A stretch of DNA of 60,000 nt from Symsagittifera roscoffensis (taxonomy: Eukaryota; Xenacoelomorpha; Acoela; Convolutidae). Below, one piece after another: positions 1 to 10,672 of this stretch. The notes beneath the pieces were generated by a model. The model was given only the letters and a program-made list of their open reading frames with translations, was not told the origin of the DNA and did not search any database. The stretch lies in the NCBI RefSeq assembly GCF_963678635.1, contig NC_087063.1, forward strand, positions 42,362,759 to 42,422,758, read 5' to 3'. Made by a program: the position numbers and the translations under genes. Within the stretch, counting starts at the first letter, position 1; each line of letters begins with the position of its first letter.

Positions 1-3000
1 GAAAATCAACACGACCTATTTATAAGTCTTCGTTACTTTATTGACTTTTGATTACATTCAAAATTTGAGATACCTTATCAGAAAAAGACCGAAAAAAACG
101 GTCTAAAAAAGTTGGGGTGGGCAAATGTCACTTTTTGGTCGATTTAGGGTTAGCAAAAAAAGGGAAAAAAAAGGTGTATTTGGGCGTTTTTTTTATTTTT
201 GGAAAGCCCGGCTAATGTTCTTCCCAAATATGTAGCAACTGTTGAGTTTAGATAACTTTTTCAAAATTTAGGGCAATTGAGGTCTAGTGTAATTTTAGGG
301 CTAGGGTCGAAATTTTTTAAAGTCTGTTTCTCATCGAAAAATGATCCAATTGTTGAAATCTCAACAGTTCAGATGGTTTCTTGAGCTAAATCAACCGATT
401 AGTCAATGAAATAATTTTTGGGTTAACTTTCCAAACCGAAATGAAAAATGTGTTATAAAGTGTAGTTACCCTGATAACCCGACTTAAGTATTTGAAAAAA
501 TTAAGGGGCTATTTTCAACAATTTTACATTTTAGCCCTAGAGATGTCACTTTTTGGCAGGGAAATGAGTTTTAGGTTTAGAACTTAGCCTATGACTGTTT
601 TCAACACTGGGTTTTTTACGTTCACTCATTGGTAAGTGTTTCCCAAAAAGCCCTTATTTGCTATAATGCATTTTGTAGACTTTGAGAAATAAAAAATTCC
701 ACTGATCTATTCATTCTGGACATGAAAGCACTTCAACTGGTCCTCATATATGTCTACTACACTTCAAAAGGGTATAAGATAAAAAATTTGCTTAAAAACA
801 TATTTTGCTCGCTTAAGAGGGGTGAACTTTGAAAAAATTTTAAAAGTCGAATTTTGGCTGGGAAATAGCTTTTGGTTAGCTGAAAAATATTAAATCTATG
901 AACTTGTTTTATATTCCACTATCAGAAGCTAAAGAGAATTTTTCAATGACCTCTTGTTCATCATAATGCAATTTTTAAAATTTGAGTAAATCGAAGTTGA
1001 GTACATTTTTTTTTGTTCGAGTTTAGTACTTTTTTTACTCCATTTTGATTTTCTCATCATCTATTGGGTTCATAAAGTTAAAATTGTATAAACGAACTTT
1101 TCGTAGAGTGTATAAACAATCACAATTGCTTTTAAAAAGTTCAGAAAACTTTAGAGTCTTTTCACGATTATCAATTTTGGAGTGAATTTTGATATTCTGG
1201 AACATGTCGCTCAATGAGATTAAACTTCACTGACGGATTTAACCTGAACATCAAACCTAGAAAATTAAATGTTGGCGAAGATATAGCCTTGGGCTAGCAA
1301 AACTTTTTTTATTTTCTACGTTCAGCAAAAAAAAGCTTTACAACGACTCCTGGTTCATCGTAATGCATCTCTGAAAAAAAGGGTAAATCGAAGTTGAGCC
1401 AATTTTTTTTCGAAGTTGGGTCTTTTTGGACCAAAATTTGTTTTTGCAATCGACTATTGGATTTATGAAGCTTAAAAAAACAAGTATATTAACTCTTCAT
1501 AAGGTGTAAACAACAACCTCAATGAGTGAAAAAATTTAAAAAATTTTTTGGGTCATTTCACGATACTCAATTTTAGATTGAATACTGATACTCTCGAGCA
1601 CGTCGTTCAATGAGATGAACTTTCACTGACGTCATTTTTCTAGTTAAGAAACCTCAATAAATGAATTTTATGTGTCTGATAGATTTTTTGGAAAAATTTC
1701 AGATAGTTTTTTAGAAGGAGAACCGTTTGTGGCAAAGTCAACTTAGATGAAAATCAATTTTTGGTTAAAAAACTGCTTTCGGTAGCTGAAGAAACTCATA
1801 TTCCTAAGTTGTTCTGATAATCATTGTTTTTTTTCAGCGACCCTTTTTTGCTATGATGCGATTGTTGCAACTTGAGAAATCCAAAACTGAGCCGGTGGAA
1901 TTTTTTTGGTGCAATGGCTTTTTTGCTTCAAGTTTGTTTTTCTCATCAACCATTAGAAATAAAAAATTGAAACTGTGTATGTACACTTTTCATAGTGTCT
2001 AGAAGATATCCTGAATGTGAAATGTTCGATTAAAAAATGATTTGGCTCTTTTTACCATATTCAATTTTCTAAAGAACACTGATAGTTTCGAATATGTCGA
2101 TCAACTAGATGAAACATCCTTGACGGCATCAATCTGGATATTTAACCACTTATTCTGAACACAAATTGTGCCTAAAAAATTTTAAAAAAACTCTCAGATA
2201 ACATTTTAGCTGGAAAATCGTTGGTGGCTTAATCAAGTGATGTAAAATTTGAAGAAAAAAATTCGCCAACGTTTGAAAAATTTATATTTTTGAAATGGAA
2301 ATTTACGCTTTGCAAATTCAACCCTTGTTAAAAAAATTTGGATAAAATTTTATTGATATCGAGTGAAAATCTCTTAAGTATATCTTTTACTGTTTGTTTG
2401 ATTTACTATGGTTGGTTTTGGGATTGTATTTGTTTTGTTGGTGTTGACACTTTACGGTAATATTTTTTTCAATTTTACGTTTGGGGGGTCAAATACTCTT
2501 TTTTTGTTTATCTTTAAAAATATCAGTCAATTCACATCTTCACCAATTTAAAGGTTGGGCATCAAATATTCACCAATTTAAAGGTTGGGCACCCATCTTC
2601 AAAAAGGTTTAAATTGTAACAATATTTTTATTTCAGTTTGGTAGCAATTTTGCAGTTATTTTGTTGTTTTTGGGGAAAGGGGTCTTTTTTGGGGGTTGGG
2701 CTCTATTTAGGCTATTTTCCTTTTTTTAATTTTAAGTCAATTTGCTTGTTAAAAACTCTGGAAGTTCGAGTCTTTTTTATGTTTATTCAATGAAGTTATA
2801 ATTTCTTCGTTGGTTTTTGTTGTTTTTGCGATTTGAGTATGGGTTTTCGGACAAATTTCAGCCAATTTTCAAAAAAGGAGACCCCAACTCCCAAAAAGTG
2901 ACATTGACAATGTCACTTTTTGATGTCACTTTTTGGTTACATAAAATTAACAAAAAAAGTGACATTAAAGCATGTCGCTTTTTGGAGTCACTTTTTAGCT

Positions 3001-3085
3001 ACTTTAGTTGCCCTGCTCATGTCACTTTCTGCAGACCCCGTAGCCAAAAAGTAACCGGGCTAAAACCCTAACTCAATTTCGTACA
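1..3085. repeat. Diverged tandem repeats and GTCACTTTTT motif cluster; no gene
   Basis: No coding gene is visible. From about 650 to 2150 the sequence repeats itself loosely. A phrase with 'ATAATGCA' or a variant recurs near 664, 962, 1357 and 1851, and a phrase like 'ATGTCGNTCAANNAGATGAA' recurs near 1203, 1600 and 2095, giving unit lengths of roughly 300-490 bp. The motif ATGTCACTTTTTGG occurs near 125 and 542. It then clusters in both orientations between 2890 and 3065. A 31-bp direct duplication lies at about 2540-2592. The 84-codon open frame at 2817-3071 is made of these repeats and is not called as a gene. Confidence 0.6.
2893..2921. repeat. Perfect inverted repeat, 13-bp arms
   Basis: AAAAAGTGACATT at 2893-2905 is followed, after a 3-base loop, by its exact reverse complement AATGTCACTTTTT at 2909-2921. 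Further partial copies in both orientations follow up to about 3065. Confidence 0.85.
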
Positions 3086-3702
3086 TAAACTGCTGAGTGA
3101 TTTTATTGTTCCGAATTTCTAACGGCCGGAACAAAATATTGATTTGCTCAGGTTTTTTTTAGCTATTATAAATGTGGTCTATGAAATTCTGCGCAACCGG
3201 AGCCTTTTGCTGAGATCAGTTTTACAAAGAATGCTACCTTTCTATAAGACTCCGTGCAGAATTAAAAAATAATAAATTGTTGTTTATTTTTTTCAATTAT
3301 TGCGTTAAATTTTAAACAAACTTTTTTAAGTGTCTTCAATGTGCGGTCGGAACAATCAGGGTTTTGCTTTGATGTGCAAGCAGTCTTATTCCATTTCACT
3401 TTTTTCAATTAAAACTCGAAACAAGTGTAGAATTTTTTCCGATAGCGCGTATGCGTGATAGAATTGAGCCGGTCAAAGTTTTTATTGGTGAACCAGTGCG
3501 GTAAAGGTAATAAATTTTTGACGTGGGTTTGTACCACAATCATAATATCAAAATTAAGGCCAAAATTTTAAAAACGTCAATTTTAGTAACACATTTTTTT
3601 TTTGCATTTATGAAGATTTGATTGACTGAAAGATACTGATTACGACAAACTTCTGGGGTCTGCATACGGTGTACCATTTTATATCTGAAATTCCGTGAGA
3701 GG
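3086..3702. other. Intergenic, AT-rich, no gene seen
   Basis: Nothing coding is recognisable. A small inverted repeat of TTGTTCCG and CGGAACAA lies near 3107-3140, and GGTCGGAACAA recurs near 3348. Both resemble the ends of the TGTTCCGAC element family found elsewhere in the window. Confidence 0.4.
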
Positions 3703-3892
3703 CGACAATTCGTAGCAAGCGACAATTCATAACACCAGATTAAGCGGAGAACACTGATTCACTCGCAGTTTTCTTCTCGTACCGGATGTAAGCGCAGTAG
3801 AGTGAAGCGGAGCAAGCATATTCTACCTGTCAATGCCTCGCTACGAATTTTTGCCTATTATGAATTGTCACATGTTGCGAATTGCGAATTAG

Positions 3893-3960
3893 GGGAGCAG
3901 TGGTTACGTCTCCGCCTCTCAATCGAAAGGTCGGATGTTCGAGGCCCACCATGATCCGTG
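3893..3960 (+). repeat. tRNA-derived SINE head (pol III promoter-like)
   Basis: The stretch has an A-box-like GAGCAGTGGTTACG and a B-box-like TGTTCGAGGCC about 40 bases downstream, the spacing of a tRNA-type internal pol III promoter. It does not fold into a clean tRNA with a paired acceptor stem, so a SINE head is more likely than a working tRNA. An A-rich run follows near 4003. Confidence 0.5.
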
Positions 3961-4033
3961 CTCGTTGCTTGAGGGTGAGGCAACATTACCCAGCCCAGAA
4001 AAAAAAACAAAAAAATTGCATGTAGTTCTTAAG

Positions 4034-4106
4034 CAGGGGCACAACAGCGGTTCGCCGTGATGAGCTGTACAGCTCGTATGTTGGTCCTATCCCTCGTGGA
4101 TAAATG
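4034..4106 (+). repeat. 73-bp conserved SINE-like domain, copy 1
   Basis: This block is nearly identical to 31399-31471, with a handful of differences in 73 bp, while the flanks do not match. It contains the 14-bp palindrome GAGCTGTACAGCTC. Conservation of a short central block between otherwise unrelated copies is how shared central domains of SINE superfamilies behave. I cannot name the domain. Confidence 0.65.
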
Positions 4107-4144
4107 ATCGTAATAGTTAAATTGTCGCTTGTTACGAATTGTCG

Positions 4145-4770
4145 TCCTACCCTGAAACTCGCAAAAAAAAATTCACCATATCAATTTCGCCGAACTTCCG
4201 TTTTCATGCCACCCCAATGTGAGAAAATGAATTCAAATTTTCTAGTTTTGCTTGTTTCGCCCAGATTATTTAAATTAGCTATGCAGACTGCTGAAGTGAA
4301 TGATAAGAGGCAAGCAAACTTGCATGCGATACGAGACAAGTTAAGCAGCAGTCAGAACACTTAAGATTTTAACCTGCAGCGTCAGCCTTTGCTATTTCTT
4401 TGTAATTGAAATCCCATTCGGAAATAAAAAGAAAATTTTGGGAGCCATAGTCTTCTTCTTCTGCAGATGTTGAAACTATTGTGGCCTTTGCATTTTGGTT
4501 TTAAATCAAACATTCCTCTTAGCGCTACAAAGTTTTTGAATTTTGAAAATAACGACATTACGAGGCAGAATGCCCAGTTTGGCCTCGTAATGGATAAACT
4601 TTTGAGCGGTCTGTTTTTCTGACAAACTTAAGTGAACCAGTGTTCCCAAGCTTTGAAGTTTCAAAATTCATAGCTCTAGTGTTTTCTAACGTAGCAGTAT
4701 GGAGTCTTTCATAGAAGTTACGCAAGCTACATCAGCAGTTATTTTTCTAAGCGCAAACTGTGGTATATAG
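4145..4770. other. Intergenic; one 11-bp hairpin
   Basis: No recognised gene. A perfect inverted repeat, CATTACGAGGC at 4556-4566 and GCCTCGTAATG at 4582-4592, has a 15-base loop. On the minus strand about 4373-4465 there is a short open frame after an acceptor-like CTGCAG. It is too short to call an exon. Confidence 0.35.
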
Positions 4771-5019
4771 TGAGATAGGGACCAGTTTTGAGTTTATGTA
4801 AGTGCTATCAATTGTTCTAGATAGAAACCAGTTTGAGTTTATGTAAGTGCTATCAATTCTTCTTTCTGTCTGGGGACCTGCTGTCGTGACCTTGCGATCT
4901 CTAATGTCCGATGGGATCTGAAATAAAAGAGTGCAGTAAGATTTCGATTTGATGCCTAACAGTTTGTCTACAATACAACTTATCAACCTTTTTGATTTTC
5001 TAAACTTACGACTTTAACA
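4771..5019 (+). repeat. 5' LTR (possibly truncated at its 5' end)
   Basis: This repeat matches 10673-10924. It starts at TGAGATAGG, stays identical for about 217 bp, then differs by a small indel and a few substitutions, and ends TTTAACA just before the primer-binding-like TGGCGCAGCC. An AATAAA lies near 4922. Inside it a unit of about 33 bp (TTTGAGTTTATGTAAGTGCT and neighbours) is present twice in tandem. Confidence 0.88.
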
Positions 5020-5032
5020 TGGCGCAGCCAGC
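5020..5032 (+). other. Primer-binding site for tRNA-primed reverse transcription
   Basis: TGGCGCAGCCAGC directly follows the LTR's terminal CA. Starting with TGG, the complement of a tRNA's CCA end, at this position is the standard primer-binding arrangement. The tRNA species was not identified. Confidence 0.65.
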
Positions 5033-5059
5033 AGAGAAAAAAAGAGGGGGAAAAATCCA

Positions 5060-6486
5060 CTAAACATAGTAGCATTTTGGGAAACACGAACACCGGAACC
5101 TCTAGTTTACTGGGAGGAAGGGATAATTAAATTTCACTGGGGGATGATAGCAAAGTACGACATTGATCCCGATGATTTCTATTTTGCGACTACTCTAAAT
5201 GCGGCGGCTATCACGGCGTTGCCTGAAGAAGTCAATGGAAAAAACCGTCTCGATTCGGAAAAGAAGTTAGTCTAATCTATATCTTTGTATCGGAGACGAG
5301 GCGCAACGGATATTCAAAGCACGAAAACCGACGGGAGAGGAATGTAACTCATGAACGGGGACTTTTCTACGGACGAAAACAACGTGAGAGCGAAACGTTC
5401 GAAAAATTCCACGAGGAACTAAGCGCTCTAGCAGGTAGATGTGATTTTGCAAATGCGGCCGAAATTGTTCGTGATATTTTTATTATGAATATGCGGGAAT
5501 CTGATTGCCAACGAGAATTATCACGATCAACTAAGTTACCTGAGGAAGTCTACCGGATCGCCTTATCATATGAACGTGGTGAGCGCGCATACAAATCATA
5601 TACGGGAAAACCAGCTTCAACAGCTGCGGCAAGTTCAATAAAACAGGAACCGGTAAATAACATAAGAAGGGGACAAGGATTTTTTCGAGGTCGAGGACGT
5701 GGGGGACGTGGAGGATACACCCAAGGATCATGTAGTAGTGGGGGAAGCGGAAATAACCGTAGGTGTTACAATTGCGACGCACCAAATTTTACCCTTGATC
5801 ACATCGCGAGCTGCCCTGCAAAGGGAGCAACATGTAACTCGTGCCGAAAATTGGGACATTTTGAACGAACATGTCGAGGAATTAGAAGAGGTACTAACCA
5901 ATGGAGAGGACGAGGACGAGTCGGATTGGTTAGACATGAAAATGAGCATCATCAGAGTACGCAGAACGTAAATGACTTGAATGAAGATCCAGTGTCGTGG
6001 GTGAACCAGCAGGGGCGCGGGGAAAATGAATCCATGACGTCAGGATCGGACGACTACATGGTAATGTCAATAAAAAGGAAGAAGAATGAGACTGAACTGA
6101 AGATCCCTGGGGCCCGCGTTCAAGTTGAGGTGTCAGGGAAGAAGATGTGGTTGTGGATAGATAGTGGATCCCCAGTGACTATTTTCAGCATAACCGACCT
6201 AAAAACAACGTTAGGTAAAGCGAATATTCAACTACAGCCTTCAAAAGATGAATTTCTGGATTACAATAACAATCGAATAAACATACTGGGGAAGATAACA
6301 GTGATGATGTCATTAAACGGCTGGGCAGCACCAGCACAAGTGTCAGTAATATCCGAGAATCATCAGTCAATCCTGGGGCGCGATCTGATGGGCACCCTGG
6401 GCCTCGAGTTAGTCCAACGGAAGAAATTGATGGGAATCACAGGGGAAGGGATCAGTCAAGAGGAGGAGGAATATGACGAATTGTAA
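5060..6486 (+). pseudogene. Retrotransposon gag and aspartic protease, 5' part frameshifted
   Basis: The intact part starts at the ATG at 5485 and runs 333 codons. It holds an RGG-rich stretch (about residues 66-77), two zinc knuckles (C94, C97, H106, C110 and the canonical C117, C120, H125, C130), then a retropepsin-like protease with the active-site triplet DSG at 226-228 and an ILGRD segment further on. Upstream, 5060-5484 reads as gag capsid-like sequence only if the frame changes at least twice, with stops near 5274 and 5350. Stops at 6484 and 6490 separate protease from the pol-like sequence in the same frame. The Gag N-terminus therefore cannot be made as one protein. Confidence 0.82.
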
Positions 6487-6495
6487 ACATAATTC

Positions 6496-8213
6496 TGTAA
6501 GTTGTACCCAAAATTGTTTACTAGGATAGGGAAGATCCGGAATGCGAAAGAGCTGAATTTTTTGAAAATTTGAGGCCTATACAACAGAAAGGGCGCAGGG
6601 TGCCAATCAGTCTACAAGATAAGGTGGATAAAGAAATTCATCGGCTGATGAATGAAGGGCATATCGTAAAATTACAAGAGTGCTCAGATAAGTATTCCGT
6701 CTCCCCTATCGTGATTACAGTAAAAAAAGATGGAAGTATAAAATTAGCACTGGAATCAAGAGAATTGAACAAGCAGGTACACAAGAATAAGTACCAAATG
6801 CCAAATATTGACGAATTAGTAGACGGAGTAAGTCAGATTATCGCGGAGTAAAAAGCGAGGAATGTATATTTTACAACGTTGGATTTCACATATGCGTACG
6901 GACAAGTCGCCTTAGAACAAAAAACGAGCGAGCAATGCAATTTCTCACTAGTCGGTGGGAAATCCATGGGGACTTATCGTTTTAAAAACGGTTTTTACGG
7001 ACTTACGTCAATGCCGGCGGAATTCCAAAAAGTAATTGATAATTTAATTAAGGAGTTCCGCCAAGCTAACGCGTTTATAGATGATATCTTAATTGCTTCA
7101 AAAGGAACTAAGATCGAACACATTGCGTTGGTGGAAAAGATATTGAAAAAGCTGGATGTCTCCAATGTCGCGTTAAAATTTCGAAAATGTGAATTTGCGA
7201 AAACAGAGTGCGAATGGCTCGGATTTCGAATTGGGGAAAGTGGTATCACACCCCTAGTAAGAATAACACAAGCAATAGAAGACCTGAAAACCCCAAAATC
7301 TCGAAAGCAGTTGAAATCTTTAATGGGTTCACTACACAGTTTACACAAATTTTCACCCAAACTCGCAGAATTAAGCGCACCTTTAAGGCCACTACTGAGT
7401 CAAAATAACGATTTTGTCTGGACACCAGTTTGCGAAAATGCGTTCCAACAATTAAAATCGCTGGTGGAAAATATTGTCGAATTACGACATTTCGACATTC
7501 ACCGTGAAACTAGAACTATTTGTGACGCTAGTCACGATGGTTTAGGGGCCGTGTTAGAACAGTATTGCGCATCCGGGTGGCATCCGATTTCGTTTGCATC
7601 CCGTTACCTTAATCCGGCTGAGAAAAAAAACTCTACAAACGAATTAGAATTACTCGCGGTAGTGTGGGCCACGGAACACTTTCGAAATTATATATACGGC
7701 CGGTATTTCACAGTCATATCTGATCATAAACCGCTACTTACATCGTTGAATTCGTCGCCAAAAGGAAATAAAACATTTTTCAGTCAATTAACTCGATGGT
7801 ATGATCGACTGGTGCCATGCGACTTTAAAGTTGAACATAGACAAGGGTCGAAAATGGGGATGGCTGACTATTTGTCTCGGTTTCCGTCCGCAGAGGCACC
7901 CGAAATAAGTCATTACGATGAAAATTTTACAGTAGCGAAGATAAGAATGATAAACGCGGCGTTGATGCCCAAGGATAAAATGAAGCCTAGGGGTCAGCAA
8001 GTGAATAAAATTAAGCCAAAACTGACGGTAGGGGGCGAACAGTCATGTTTCGACACAACGAAATCAGTTTCATCCAATGAGAATGAAAGAAAAGACGAAT
8101 ATGCAAATATTCACCGTGAGCACGAACGCTCAATAGAGGGCGTGTGTACGTGCAACCGGCGGTTAACCAATCAGCGTCGAGATATTTGCATACCGGCGGA
8201 AATATGCAAATGA
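6496..8213 (+). pseudogene. Retrotransposon reverse transcriptase-RNase H, broken
   Basis: Pol-like sequence begins in the gag frame near 6496, shifts frame between about 6550 and 6570, then meets an in-frame TAA at 6849-6851 inside the RT fingers/palm region. After it an open frame runs to 8213. It carries the LDFTYAY strand with the first catalytic Asp, the FIDD box (Asp68 and Asp69 counted from the Met at 6879), an RT connection region, and RNase H with candidate acidic residues Asp216, Glu255 and Asp282. The C-terminal tail of about 110 residues after the RNase H has no recognised domain. The stop removes the first third of RT from the rest, so I call it a pseudogene. Confidence 0.88.
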
Positions 8214-8457
8214 CGAAGAATAAGATTCAGACGTTGTTCTCATTGCTTAAAATACAGTCGCAAGCATAAAAATTTGATTAAATACAATCGCAATCCTTTC
8301 AGTTCGACTAATTACAACAGCAAGCTTCCTACGTTGAAAATTTACAGTTGCAAACCATCCATCTTACAAGATTACAGTGAAGAGCCATTTACTTTAAAGA
8401 ATTACAGTAGCAAACCCCTAATTCGGAATAATTTGAGTAACTTAAAATATAAAAAAA
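8214..8457 (+). repeat. Linker between RNase H and integrase with degenerate repeats
   Basis: This spacer contains five or six imperfect copies of a unit around ATTACAGTAGCAA, roughly every 20-35 bp. One frame (8274-8465) is open and reads as short repeats rich in Tyr, Ser and Lys. An acceptor-like CCTTTCAG lies near 8296-8303. Whether it is translated, spliced or merely spacer is unclear. Confidence 0.5.
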
Positions 8458-10491
8458 ATGAGTAATTCGCCTGAAAAAAATGATCCTCCAACTTCGGCCA
8501 TCGTCAACACATCAACTAATTCTGGAAATGTGAATCTAAACGTTGTACTGAACCGCCTAAATCAACCTCCTAGCGTTAATTCGGATTCCGATATTGAAAT
8601 GATACCACCCGAAAAACTTGATAATAAACAGACTAATTCTAAAAAACTAAATACAATCATATCCTTTCCACACCAGTTCCCGGGTTTATCTTACCCACTT
8701 GTACAAAACGACAAATGGATCTACTCTATAGTGCCATCAGATAGTAAAATAGTGAAGAAAATTGAACACCCGGAAGTTTTGAATTTAAAATTGATAGAAG
8801 CAAACATTGAAAAAGACCCAATTATGAAAACCATCAGAGATAACATCAGAGACAAAAACCCACGAGTAAAGGAGATAATAACAAGACTAGGACAATACTA
8901 CGCCCAGCATTGCATGGATTTTGCAGTACGTGAGAATTGCCTGTGGATGGACGGCCGGTTAGAAATACCGAAGGATCTATCATCAGCAATTCTAAACCGT
9001 CTACATTACAACCATCATGGGCGGGACAAAATGTTCGCAGCCGCAAAAGACGTGTGGATTCCCCTTATGCATCGGAACATCGCGGCTACAGCAAAATACT
9101 CCAAAAATTGCTTAGAAGCAGGTAAAAACCTTAAGCCGGACATTCCAAAAAGTGACATGGGGGAAACTTATGTGCCTAAGGAACCAAATGATTTGGTCCA
9201 ATTAGATTTCTGGGGCCCATTAAATTATGTAAGGGGTCGGAAAAAGTATGTACTGGTAGCAGTAGATACCTTCTCGCATTGGCCGTCGGCGTATGTTTGT
9301 TCAAGCAACAAATCCAAAAATGTATTGAGGTTCCTAAGGAAGTACATAAATACTCATGGACACTCAAGGAAATTGCACATGGATCAGGCTACGGGGTTTT
9401 TCTCAAATGAAATTCAAAATTTCTGTAACTACGAAGGTATCGAACTAATTAAATCTCCGGTTAGGGATCATCGCGCGACAGGAATGGTTGAACGAACTAT
9501 TGGGTCGATAAAAAACTACGTGTTAACTTATCTTCAGGAAAATAAAAACTACAAGTTTGGAGCAAGGATATCCCGTGCGCTCAGCGCGTTACGTTTCGTG
9601 CCACATTCTAAAACTAAATTAACGCCTTTTGAAGCATACCATGGACGAGAAGCAAATACGGCTCTGCGAAATTTAACGAAAAAGCCGTCATTGAAAAACT
9701 TAAATTGGAACAATGTTGTTAACCAAAAGTTATCTTGTTTAGACAAGGCGGGAAACCTCCCGGAAGTAGAACTCACCCTAGATTGGGAGAAGAGAAGTGA
9801 TTTGGTGTACGCCCCACAAAATAGGAAAGCTCCCATCATTTTGGATGACGATGTGGTAGCGGATCCCAGGGCTCCGGAAGTAGTTGACACCAAGGAAATA
9901 AGTCCACCGAAAACTCCAACATGGCTCAAAAAGCACAAGACCAGTTCAACGACCGTATACCAGAGGACCGGAAAAACGGATCCAAAGGACCCAAGAAGGT
10001 ATAAACGTTTGCCATTAAAAATTGAAAAATTGACTAAGCATACGGTGCAAATGGAAAAAGGGTCGTTACTAAGGCGGAGTGGTGTTTCTTTTAGATCGGC
10101 GGCTGAAGAAAGCCTAATTGAGAGTAAAAGCGATGAGTGCACCCCAGGACCGAGTAGAAATGTACATAGTACCCCGGCCCCAAGCGAATCCAACAAGTAT
10201 AAGCGCAAAGCCGAGAAGGATCGAATCGCAATGGAGAACGCAAGAAGATCGACGAAACAACGGATAGTGGAGTACAGTGCGGACGAGAGCGAGGACGACG
10301 AAGATAGCGAGTGGGAAATCGAGCGAAATGAACCAATTAAAAGTGCGGCGAACGAAGGAAATGATGTACCGTCGGTAAGGGAGAAATCACCAAGATCCGT
10401 CGGTGGAAAACGAAATAAAAACCAGTGTGAAACAGCGACGAGGAAATCAACACGACAGAGACGCGGAGTTGACAAAATGGGGGGTTTATGA
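8458..10491 (+). CDS. Retrotransposon integrase in its own 677-codon ORF
   Basis: The frame begins with ATG and is uninterrupted. The N-terminal 100 or so residues have no recognised domain. A zinc-binding HHCC region follows with His183 and His187, but the first cysteine of the CX2C pair is replaced by Ser215, leaving Cys218 alone. The DDE core is intact: Asp250 in QLDFWGP, Asp309 in LHMDQATGFF and Glu345, with exactly 35 residues between the last two, as usual for retroviral-type integrases. A long C-terminal tail is charged, with an acidic run near 610-625 and basic clusters. It is the only intact pol domain in the element. The frame ends within a purine-rich GGGGGG tract. Expression from a separate or spliced transcript is inference. 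Confidence 0.85.
   Translation: MSNSPEKNDPPTSAIVNTSTNSGNVNLNVVLNRLNQPPSVNSDSDIEMIPPEKLDNKQTNSKKLNTIISFPHQFPGLSYPLVQNDKWIYSIVPSDSKIVKKIEHPEVLNLKLIEANIEKDPIMKTIRDNIRDKNPRVKEIITRLGQYYAQHCMDFAVRENCLWMDGRLEIPKDLSSAILNRLHYNHHGRDKMFAAAKDVWIPLMHRNIAATAKYSKNCLEAGKNLKPDIPKSDMGETYVPKEPNDLVQLDFWGPLNYVRGRKKYVLVAVDTFSHWPSAYVCSSNKSKNVLRFLRKYINTHGHSRKLHMDQATGFFSNEIQNFCNYEGIELIKSPVRDHRATGMVERTIGSIKNYVLTYLQENKNYKFGARISRALSALRFVPHSKTKLTPFEAYHGREANTALRNLTKKPSLKNLNWNNVVNQKLSCLDKAGNLPEVELTLDWEKRSDLVYAPQNRKAPIILDDDVVADPRAPEVVDTKEISPPKTPTWLKKHKTSSTTVYQRTGKTDPKDPRRYKRLPLKIEKLTKHTVQMEKGSLLRRSGVSFRSAAEESLIESKSDECTPGPSRNVHSTPAPSESNKYKRKAEKDRIAMENARRSTKQRIVEYSADESEDDEDSEWEIERNEPIKSAANEGNDVPSVREKSPRSVGGKRNKNQCETATRKSTRQRRGVDKMGGL
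10474..10484 (+). other. Polypurine-tract-like sequence
   Basis: AAAATGGGGGG overlaps the end of the integrase ORF and is soon followed by TG at 10489. Plus-strand primers normally abut the 3' LTR. If this is the tract, the 3' LTR would start near 10489 rather than 10673. Confidence 0.4.
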
Positions 10492-10672
10492 TCCACCGAA
10501 TAGAACACAAATGAGAAAACTTGTTGAAAAATAAACCTTAAAAGAGGTTTGGCGGGTGAGAAAACTCAACGTAAACTAAAACTTAACTAGTACATTTATA
10601 CAATACCAAAAAGTAACAGTGAGTTGATAAATTTTATATCTACGCTCTAAACTTTATTTGTGGTTGCCCGAA

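Larger units (their letters stand above)
3703..4144. mobile_element. Inverted-repeat (MITE-like) element with 25-bp ends
   Basis: Bases 3703-3727 and the reverse complement of 4120-4144 match at 24 of 25 positions; both begin CGACAATTCGTA. A further inverted pair, GACAATTCATAA near 3721 and TTATGAATTGTC near 3860, is nested inside. The interior carries a tRNA-like SINE head (about 3893-3960) and a conserved 73-bp block (4034-4106). The element may be a short inverted-repeat transposon that received a SINE, or a SINE trapped by an inverted duplication. No target-site duplication was identified. Confidence 0.6.

Noticed and set aside
2817-3071. 84-codon plus-strand frame
   Set aside because: Starts at a non-ATG codon and is built from the GTCACTTTTT repeats.
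4373-4465. Minus-strand open segment after CTGCAG, possible last exon
   Set aside because: Only about 30 codons, no partner exon found and no family recognised.
9549-10508. 319-codon minus-strand frame
   Set aside because: It is the antisense shadow of the integrase C-terminal region.
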